A stretch of 64,000 nucleotides of DNA, taken from the NCBI RefSeq assembly GCF_008923185.1, contig NZ_WBMT01000018.1, positions 62,001 to 126,000 of the forward strand, given 5' to 3'. Below, piece after piece: positions 58,510 to 64,000 of this stretch. The notes below the pieces were generated by a model that saw only the letters and a list, made by a program, of their open reading frames with translations, was not told where the DNA came from and searched no databases. This DNA is from Actinomadura rudentiformis (GTDB lineage Bacteria > Actinomycetota > Actinomycetes > Streptosporangiales > Streptosporangiaceae). A program made the position numbers and the translations under genes. Position 1 is the first letter of the stretch. Each line of letters starts with the position of its first letter.

Positions 58510-60163
58510 CGGCGGCCCGTCCGGCGGCGCGGCCGGAGAAGAGGCAACCGCCGAGGAAGGTGCCTTCAAGGGCGTTGTAGCCGTGGACCCCGCCACCGCC
58601 GAAGCCGGCGACCTCGCCTGCGGCGTAGAGGCCCTCGACGGGCTGCCCGTCGGCGCCGAGCGCGCGGGAGTCCAGGTCGGTCTGGATGCCGCCGAGGGTC
58701 TTGCGGGTCAGGACGTGGAGCTTGACGCCGATCAGCGGCCCGGCGGCGGGGTCGAGGATGCGGTGCGGCGCGACGGCGCGGGTGAGGCGGTCGCCCAGGT
58801 AGCGGCGCGCGTTGCGGATGCCATGGAGCTGGGAGTCCTTGCCGAACGGGTTGCCGACTTGCAGGTCGCGGGCCTGGATCTGGCGGCGCAGGGACGCGGC
58901 GTCCAGCAGCGGCTTGTCGGTGAGGGCGTTCATCTTGTCGACGAGCCGGTCGAGATCGGTGGCGACGACGAAGTCGGCGCCGTGGCGCTTGAACGCCTCG
59001 ACCGGGGCGGGCGCTCCCTTGGCGAGGCGCTCGCGGAGGACGGCCTTGCGGTCGCCGCTGGTGAGGTCGGGATTCTGCTCCGAGCCGGAGAGGGCGAACT
59101 CCTTCTCGATGATCCGCTGGGTGAGCACGAACCACGAATGGTCGTACTCGGCGATGTCGGGGGTCGTCCGCAGGTACTTCAGCGTGGCGAGCGTGTCGTA
59201 GCCGGGCAGGCACGGATCGGGGAGCCGCCGTCCGAGGGCGTCGAACCACATCGAGGACGGGCCCGGCAGGATGCGGATGCCGTGGCCGGGCCAGACGGGA
59301 TCCCAGTTCTGCACGCCCTCGGTGTAGTGCCACATCCGGTCGCGGTTGACCAGGCGTACGCCCGCTTCCGCGCTGATGTCGAGCATGCGGCCGTCGACGT
59401 ACGCGGGCACGCCGGTGACCATGCTGGCCGGGGCGGTCCCCAGGCGCTGCGGCCAGTGGCGGCGGACGATGTCGTGATCTCCGCCGATGCCCCCGGAGGT
59501 GATGATCACCGCCTGGGCGGACAGCGTGAATTCGCCGACGGAGTCACGGTTGGAGGGCGCGCCGCGAGGGGCGTCGTCGGGCGCGAGGACGGTGCCGCGC
59601 ACGCCGGTGACGGTGCCGTCGTCGACGATGAGCTCGTCGACCCGGTGGCGGTGGTGGAACGTCAGGCGCCCGGCCTCGGCGGCCTTGTGGGCACTGCCGA
59701 CGAACGGGGCGACCACGCCGGTGCCCGTGCCCCAGGCCACGTGGAAGCGAGGCACCGAGTTGCCGTGACCGTCGGCGCGCAAGGCGCCCCGTTCGGCCCA
59801 GCCAACGATGGGCGTGAGCGAGATGCCGTGGCCGGCCAGCCATGAACGCTTCTCACCGGCGGCGAACTCGACGTAGGCGCGGGCCCAGCGCACGGCCCAG
59901 GCGTCCTCGTCGTCAACGCGGTCGAACCCCGCGCTGGCCTGCCAGTCGTTCCAGGCCAGGTCGAAGGAGTCCTTCACCCGCAGGCGGCGCTGCTCGGGCG
60001 TGCCGACCAGGAAGAGGCCGCCGAACGACCAGAACGCCTGCCCGCCGAGGTTCGCGGCGTTCTCCTGGTCGACGAGCGCGACCGTGCGGCCGCGCGAGGT
60101 GAGCTCGTGCGCGGCCACCAGACCGGCCAGGCCCGCCCCAACGATGATCACATCGGCGTCCAT
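58493..60163 (-). CDS. FAD-binding dehydrogenase (fumarate reductase/KsdD-like flavoprotein)
   Basis: The 556-aa protein starts at ATG 60163 behind GAGGAGGAC; the longer frame upstream is rejected. It has the FAD dinucleotide fold (DADVIIVGAGLAGLVAAHEL), a GQAFWSFGGLFLVGTPEQR segment, and the C-terminal FAD motif GLYAAGEVAGFGGGGVHGYN. This is the 'FAD-binding dehydrogenase' group related to 3-ketosteroid 1-dehydrogenase and fumarate reductase flavoproteins. The catalytic Tyr/Arg set was not identified, so the substrate is unknown. The TetR gene lies upstream on the same strand. Confidence 0.88.
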   Translation of the reverse strand: MDADVIIVGAGLAGLVAAHELTSRGRTVALVDQENAANLGGQAFWSFGGLFLVGTPEQRRLRVKDSFDLAWNDWQASAGFDRVDDEDAWAVRWARAYVEFAAGEKRSWLAGHGISLTPIVGWAERGALRADGHGNSVPRFHVAWGTGTGVVAPFVGSAHKAAEAGRLTFHHRHRVDELIVDDGTVTGVRGTVLAPDDAPRGAPSNRDSVGEFTLSAQAVIITSGGIGGDHDIVRRHWPQRLGTAPASMVTGVPAYVDGRMLDISAEAGVRLVNRDRMWHYTEGVQNWDPVWPGHGIRILPGPSSMWFDALGRRLPDPCLPGYDTLATLKYLRTTPDIAEYDHSWFVLTQRIIEKEFALSGSEQNPDLTSGDRKAVLRERLAKGAPAPVEAFKRHGADFVVATDLDRLVDKMNALTDKPLLDAASLRRQIQARDLQVGNPFGKDSQLHGIRNARRYLGDRLTRAVAPHRILDPAAGPLIGVKLHVLTRKTLGGIQTDLDSRALGADGQPVEGLYAAGEVAGFGGGGVHGYNALEGTFLGGCLFSGRAAGRAAAKQVT

Positions 60164-60249
60164 GCAGTCCTCCTCGGCTCGGCCGGCGTGCGGCCGCTCG
60201 GTGTCGTTCCCATCGGTGCCGTCCTGTCCCAGCACGATGATCCAGCTAA

Positions 60250-60906
60250 TCAGGCCGTCGGGGGAGGGGAGACGTGCAGGCGGTCGAGCAGGATCTGCAG
60301 GAGCTCGTCGATGATCTGGTCGAGGGTGGCGTCGACCCACCCGACGGCCCAGTCGTGCATGAGACCGTTGATGGCCCCGATGAACGCGGCCGCCGTCACG
60401 CGGTAGTCGCGGGACGGGATCTCGCCGCGCTCGGCGGCCTGCCGGGCCTGCTCGCTGAGGAAGTCGATCCAGCGGGCCCTCCGGTCGAGGCGCTGGCGGT
60501 CCAGGCGGGGGCTGACGCCGATGATCTCGACGAAGGCGATGCGGGTGTGCCGGGGGTCGGCGGTGGCCCCGGCGGCGTACGCGCGGAACAGCCGGGTGTA
60601 GCGGTCGGCAGGGGCCAGCTCTTCCAGCCCGGGAAGCACGGCCAAGACCGACTGCTCGGCGATGTCGTTGACGTAGAGGTGCAGCTCGGCCAGCAGGTCT
60701 TCAAGGGTGCGGTACTCCTCGTAGAACTGGCGGGTGGACAGCCCGGCGGCCTTGCAGACATCGGTGATCCTGGTGGCGCGGTAGCCGGGTCCGGCGCCGA
60801 AGAGGTCCAGGCCGGCCTCCTGGAAGCGCCTGCGGCGTTCGGCCTGCCGTTCACCCGCCGACCTGCCCCCGTACCGGCCGGCCGCCGGCGTGATCCTTCC
60901 TGTCAC
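60250..60906 (-). CDS. TetR family transcriptional regulator
   Basis: The 218-aa protein has an N-terminal HTH (about 25-75): FQEAGLDLFGAGPGYRATRI, TDVCKAAGLSTRQFYEEYR, where the recognition helix ends in FYEEYR instead of the usual YYHFxxK. The C-terminal domain is helical. It is divergent from the beta-propeller gene across a 26-bp perfect palindrome and cotranscribed with the FAD dehydrogenase, so it probably controls both, including itself. Confidence 0.92.
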   Translation of the reverse strand: MTGRITPAAGRYGGRSAGERQAERRRRFQEAGLDLFGAGPGYRATRITDVCKAAGLSTRQFYEEYRTLEDLLAELHLYVNDIAEQSVLAVLPGLEELAPADRYTRLFRAYAAGATADPRHTRIAFVEIIGVSPRLDRQRLDRRARWIDFLSEQARQAAERGEIPSRDYRVTAAAFIGAINGLMHDWAVGWVDATLDQIIDELLQILLDRLHVSPPPTA

Positions 60907-60951
60907 CCGCGTCCTCCGCTCCGCGTCGCCCCGATTTTCCCCGATCGGGCC

Positions 60952-60980
60952 TTGTGGTGGGCGTCACGTCTGCCTACTAT
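60952..60980 (+). promoter_or_regulatory. Promoter of the secreted beta-propeller gene
   Basis: -35 TTGTGG (60952-60957), 17-bp spacer and -10 TACTAT (60975-60980). Transcription would start near 60987, immediately before the palindrome at 60991. Confidence 0.55.
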
Positions 60981-60990
60981 CCAGTAACCA

Positions 60991-61016
60991 AGTCTGAATA
61001 TGGAGATATTCAGACT
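60991..61016. promoter_or_regulatory. 26-bp perfect palindrome, probable TetR operator
   Basis: AGTCTGAATAT (60991-61001) and ATATTCAGACT (61006-61016) are perfect 11-bp inverted copies with spacer GGAG. The site lies between the divergent TetR and beta-propeller genes, just downstream of the propeller gene promoter, where a repressor would block elongation. Confidence 0.8.
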
Positions 61017-61076
61017 AGGCGGGGACGCGCACGGCCCACGCCTTCCTCCCCTCCCCCCACCCCTGGAGGAACCCAG

Positions 61077-62342
61077 ATGCTCTCCTCGGTCACGGCACGC
61101 CGGTGCAAGCTCCTGCTGGCAGCCGCCGCGGCAGCGGTCATGGCGGCCGGCGCGGTGGTCTGCGCGGGCCCTGCGAACGCGGCACCCGCGAACGCGGCAC
61201 CCCTGCAGGAAGTGATGCTGGTCGGCAACAACTGGGAAGGCACCGCCGACGTCATCAAGTCCCGAGGCGACTTCGCCAAGATCGGCCGCATCAACCTCAT
61301 CCCCGACAAGGACGACCGGCTCCGCGAGATCTACCTCAACCCCGTCCGGCTGGCCTTCTTCCTCGGCATCCGGGAGACGGTCGGCGAGGGACACGACCAG
61401 TTCGTCGACGACATGTACTCCACGCCGGACGGCTCGGCGATCGTGGTCTCGCGGCCGAGCTTCGCCGACGTGGCCTCGATCGACACCGCCACCGGCCGGC
61501 TCAAGTGGCGGTTCCCCGTCTCGGGCTTCCGCTCGGACCACATGGCGGTCTCGCCCGACGGCTCGCGGGTGGCGGTGTCGGCGTCCACCGGCAACACCGT
61601 CCACGTGCTGAACATCCAGACCGGCCAGCAGGTCGGCTCGTTCAAGACCGGTGACAAGCCGCACGAGAACGTGTTCACCCGCGACGGCAAGATCTGGAAC
61701 ATGTCGATCGGCGAGGTCAACAACGACTTCGACGCGCCCTGGCAGGACTTCCTGAAGGGCGACCGCAAGATCACCATTGCCGACGCCGCCACGTTCCAGC
61801 AGGTCAAGGTCATCGACATGCGGCAGCGGCTGGACGCCTTCGGCCGCAAGGACTTCTCCGACGCGGTGCGCCCGGTCGCGTTCACCCCCGACGAGTCCAA
61901 GCTGTACTTCCAGGTGTCGTTCTTCAACGGCTTCTTCGAGTACGACGTCGCCACCGACAAGATCACCCGGGAGAAGGTGCTCCCGAAGAACCCCGGCACC
62001 AGCGACGACCGCACCACCTTCGTCAACGACTCCCGCCACCACGGCATGTCCATGAACCCCCAGGGCACCAAGCTGTGCATCGCCGGGACCATGGACGACT
62101 ACGCCACCGTGGTCGACCGCTCCACCCTGCGGGAGGGCCCGCTGGTGCGGGCGTCCAAGCCGTACTGGGCCACCGTCAGCGGCGACGGCAGGGCCTGCGT
62201 CATCTCCGAGAGCGGCGCCGACCAGGTCACCGCGATCGACTTCGCCACCGGCCACAAGATCACGTCGATCCCGGTCGGCGACCACCCGCAGCGCGTGCGG
62301 GTCGCCCAGCTCCCGACCGGCTGGACCGGCCCGAACAGCTGA
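61077..62342 (+). CDS. Secreted YncE-like beta-propeller protein
   Basis: The 421-aa protein starts at ATG 61077 behind GGAGGAA. The signal peptide spans residues 1-36 (CKLLLAAAAAAVMAAGAVV, cut near ANAAP). The mature protein is a beta-propeller with repeated strands such as DDMYSTPDGSAIVVSRPSFA, DHMAVSPDGSRVAVSASTGN and GKIWNMSIGEVN. These YVTN/YncE-type blades are common in secreted actinobacterial proteins that bind ligands or DNA. It is divergent from a TetR gene with a strong operator between. The ligand is unknown. Confidence 0.88.
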   Translation: MLSSVTARRCKLLLAAAAAAVMAAGAVVCAGPANAAPANAAPLQEVMLVGNNWEGTADVIKSRGDFAKIGRINLIPDKDDRLREIYLNPVRLAFFLGIRETVGEGHDQFVDDMYSTPDGSAIVVSRPSFADVASIDTATGRLKWRFPVSGFRSDHMAVSPDGSRVAVSASTGNTVHVLNIQTGQQVGSFKTGDKPHENVFTRDGKIWNMSIGEVNNDFDAPWQDFLKGDRKITIADAATFQQVKVIDMRQRLDAFGRKDFSDAVRPVAFTPDESKLYFQVSFFNGFFEYDVATDKITREKVLPKNPGTSDDRTTFVNDSRHHGMSMNPQGTKLCIAGTMDDYATVVDRSTLREGPLVRASKPYWATVSGDGRACVISESGADQVTAIDFATGHKITSIPVGDHPQRVRVAQLPTGWTGPNS

Positions 62343-62360
62343 TTCAAGGACCACATCCCA

Positions 62361-62390
62361 GCCCCGGCCCGCACCCCCTCGGGCCGGGGC
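62361..62390 (+). terminator. Terminator after the beta-propeller gene
   Basis: GCCCCGGCCCG (62361-62371) and CGGGCCGGGGC (62380-62390) form a perfect 11-bp GC stem with an 8-nt loop, 18 nt past the stop codon. The downstream ACCTTGGTTTG is only weakly T-rich. Confidence 0.8.
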
Positions 62391-62395
62391 ACCTT

Positions 62396-62433
62396 GGTTT
62401 GTACGGGTGGTGGTTTGTACGGGTGGTGGTTTG
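62396..62433. repeat. 16-bp tandem repeat, 2.4 copies
   Basis: GGTTTGTACGGGTGGT is repeated at 62396-62411 and 62412-62427, with a partial third copy (62428-62433). It lies between the terminator and the M20 gene. No function known. Confidence 0.85.
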
Positions 62434-62539
62434 CAGGGGCGGACGGTTACCTGGGCCACGGCAACCTGAGCGCGTGCGGCCCGGTGCCTTCGTAATCTCG
62501 GCGTACGCGCTAAGGCATTCGCCACCGAGGGGAGCCCTC

Positions 62540-63790
62540 ATGCCCGCCGCAGCATCCACGCTCGAGACCCTTTCGGCCGAACTCACCTCCCTGCGGCCCC
62601 GCATGGACGCGGTGAGCCTGGCCATCCACGCGAGGCCGGAGTTGAAGTTCGCCGAGTTCCATGCCCAGAAGCAGCTCGCCGGCTGGCTCGCGGAGTCGGG
62701 ATTCGCGGTGCGGCTGGCCGCTGGAGGTGTGGAGACCGCCTTCGTGGCCGTCCACCAGGGAACATCGCCCGGCCCATGCGTGGCCGTCCTGGCGGAGTAC
62801 GACGCGCTGCCTGACGTGGGCCACGGCTGCGGCCACAATCTCATCGCCGCCGGGGGAGTGGCAGCGGCGATCGCGGTCGTGCGGACGCTGCCGGAGCACC
62901 CGGGCACGGTCGCGGTCATCGGCACGCCGGGTGAGGAGATGGGCGGCGCCGGCAAGGTGCGGCTCGCCGGCGCCGGTGTCTTCGACGGCGTCGACGCGGC
63001 GGTGATGTTCCATCCGGGGGACCGTTCGCTGACGTTCCGTCCCGGATTGGCGGCGGCGCACCTCCGCGTCGCCTTCAACGGGGTGAGCGCGCACGCCTCG
63101 GTGTCACCGTGGCTGGGACGCAGCGCGCTGGCGGGGGCCCAGCTGTTCCTCCAGGCGTTGGACGCGATGCGCCAGTTCGTTCGGCCAACCGTCCGGCTGC
63201 ACGGCATCATCTCCGACGGCGGTCAGGCGCCGAACGTCGTGCCCGCCCACGCCGCCGTGGACCTCTACGTCCGGGACCGGACGGCGGCGTCGGTCGAGGA
63301 TCTGGTCGGACGGGTCCACGACGCCGCCAAGGGCGCGGCGCTGGCCACCGGCACGACGGCGGCGGTCGGCGAGACCGGCCCCCTGTACGCCGAACGCCGC
63401 GACAACATGGTGCTCGCCGAGCGGTTCGCCGAGGCGGTGCGAGCGCTGAACGTGGACATCGAGCCCGGTGACCCCGACGGCCCGGCAGGCTCCTCCGACA
63501 TCGGCAACCTGTCGGTCCTGCTGCCGGTCATCCACCCGTACATCCAGATCGCCCGCACCGGCACGCCCGCCCACTCCGCCGCGATGCGCGACGCGGCCGC
63601 GACGCCGTTCGCCCACGAACGCACGCAGGTCGCCGCCACCGCCCTCGGCCGCGTGGTCACCGACCTGCTCACGCGACCGGCCCTCCTGGCCGAGGCGCAG
63701 GCGGAGTTCGCGGCACGTCGACAAGCCGGTGGACGAGCCGGTGAACGAACCGGTGAACGAGCCGGTGAGTCGCAGCCATGTCCGTCGTGA
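62540..63790 (+). CDS. M20 family amidohydrolase (aminobenzoyl-glutamate-hydrolase-like)
   Basis: The 416-aa protein starts at ATG 62540 behind GAGGGGAG. It has the M20 metal sites: GHGCGHNLI (Cys-His), GTPGEEMGGAG (Glu pair) and HPGDRS, plus a lid-domain FNGVSAHASVSPWLG. The pattern fits the AbgB/p-aminobenzoyl-glutamate or Xaa-Arg dipeptidase-like group. The C-terminus ends in a repetitive GGRAGERTGERAGES caused by a 12-bp DNA repeat. Its stop overlaps the next start by 13 bp. Confidence 0.9.
   Translation: MPAAASTLETLSAELTSLRPRMDAVSLAIHARPELKFAEFHAQKQLAGWLAESGFAVRLAAGGVETAFVAVHQGTSPGPCVAVLAEYDALPDVGHGCGHNLIAAGGVAAAIAVVRTLPEHPGTVAVIGTPGEEMGGAGKVRLAGAGVFDGVDAAVMFHPGDRSLTFRPGLAAAHLRVAFNGVSAHASVSPWLGRSALAGAQLFLQALDAMRQFVRPTVRLHGIISDGGQAPNVVPAHAAVDLYVRDRTAASVEDLVGRVHDAAKGAALATGTTAAVGETGPLYAERRDNMVLAERFAEAVRALNVDIEPGDPDGPAGSSDIGNLSVLLPVIHPYIQIARTGTPAHSAAMRDAAATPFAHERTQVAATALGRVVTDLLTRPALLAEAQAEFAARRQAGGRAGERTGERAGESQPCPS
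63723..63770 (+). repeat. 12-bp tandem repeat at the 3' end of the M20 gene
   Basis: Four copies of a 12-nt unit related to GAGCCGGTGAAC (63723-63734, 63735-63746, 63747-63758, 63759-63770) encode the period-4 Gly/Arg/Glu tail of the protein. In-frame minisatellite expansion is likely. Confidence 0.85.
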
Positions 63791-64000
63791 TCATCCTGGA
63801 AGGGGTGGACGCGGACCGGTTCACGGTCGCGGTGTCGCCCCTTGCGGAGCTGGCTGCCGGCCTCCATGTGCTGACCGAGCACGCCCACCACCCCGAGCAG
63901 GCGCCGTGGGCCGTCGAGGTCATCCGTACGGCTCCGCCCGCGTTCCGTTCCGGGCTCCGGCGGTTCGCGCCATTGTGGACCGCGCTGCGCTGGCGCGCCT
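63778..64000 (+). CDS. ArsR-family regulator with DUF5937 domain, truncated by the window edge
   Basis: The frame starts at ATG 63778, 13 bp inside the M20 gene, and stays open to the window end (74 codons). The start MSVVIILEGVDADRFTVAVS then PLAELAAGLHVLTEHAHHPE matches the N-terminal DUF5937 domain found in actinobacterial ArsR-type regulators; the winged HTH would lie beyond the edge. It may control the M20 gene with which it is coupled. Confidence 0.72.
   Translation, partial: MSVVIILEGVDADRFTVAVSPLAELAAGLHVLTEHAHHPEQAPWAVEVIRTAPPAFRSGLRRFAPLWTALRWRA

Noticed and set aside
62396..62433. Short tandem repeat read as a CRISPR array
   Set aside because: Units are 16 bp without spacers of constant length; no cas genes are nearby.
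1..64000. Insertion sequences, prophage or integrative elements
   Set aside because: No transposase, integrase, terminal inverted repeats or target duplications were found.

Overview
The window is 64 kb of very GC-rich chromosomal DNA from a filamentous actinobacterium. The codon use, frequent GTG starts, SARP and LAL regulators, Tat signals and a Gly-Cys-Val tRNA cluster all fit; something like Streptosporangiales is a guess and Streptomyces-type taxa are not excluded. Genes are tightly packed. I see no transposase, integrase, CRISPR array or rRNA. Long open frames antisense to real genes are common and were left out.

Layout. 1-8.4 kb: a cut-off secreted protein, a possible regulator remnant, a Tat-exported short-chain dehydrogenase facing a large LuxR-type ATPase regulator, a small membrane protein, and a two-gene operon of a luciferase-like oxidoreductase and a GH13 trehalose-synthase-like glucosidase. 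8.5-21.1 kb: tRNA cluster Gly-Cys-Val, CHAP amidase, universal stress protein, M20 amidohydrolase, two DinB-fold proteins (one behind a MerR-type promoter), a stand-alone LigD polymerase domain, an AraC/GlxA regulator facing an MFS-Gfo-MerR operon, a second tRNA-Gly, a DUF6745 pair and a TetR regulator. 21.2-24.9 kb: benzoate-CoA-ligase-like enzyme with an amidohydrolase, then a PptH-like phosphoesterase followed by a lone acyl carrier protein.

24.9-31.7 kb, minus strand: the most notable locus, a probable graspetide-type RiPP operon. It reads SARP regulator with an extra N-terminal HTH-like segment, two different candidate precursor peptides sharing the motif PLAYLY, an ATP-grasp ligase, a MauE-like membrane protein, a CxxC thioredoxin-fold protein and an ABC exporter. 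One precursor ends in a tail with three cysteines, which together with the redox pair suggests a product with both side-chain ester or amide rings and disulfides (inference).

31.8-43.6 kb: polA, a membrane protein, an hsp20-hspR heat-shock operon with a clear promoter and palindrome, a secreted M36 (fungalysin) protease, a second GlxA-type regulator, an Asp/Glu racemase facing an XRE-cupin regulator across a long inverted repeat, and a lipoprotein. 43.6-58.3 kb: aldarate catabolism. One operon encodes a KDG dehydratase, an aldehyde dehydrogenase, a glucarate dehydratase and a 2-hydroxyacid dehydrogenase, with a divergent LysR gene. A five-gene Dpp/Opp-type ABC importer follows, then a second glucarate-dehydratase-like plus hydroxyacid dehydrogenase pair with an IclR regulator. 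Together they could import an acid substrate and turn glucarate or galactarate into 2-oxoglutarate. 58.5-64 kb: FAD dehydrogenase, TetR regulator, a large perfect palindrome over the promoter of a secreted beta-propeller protein, an M20 amidohydrolase and a cut-off ArsR-type regulator.
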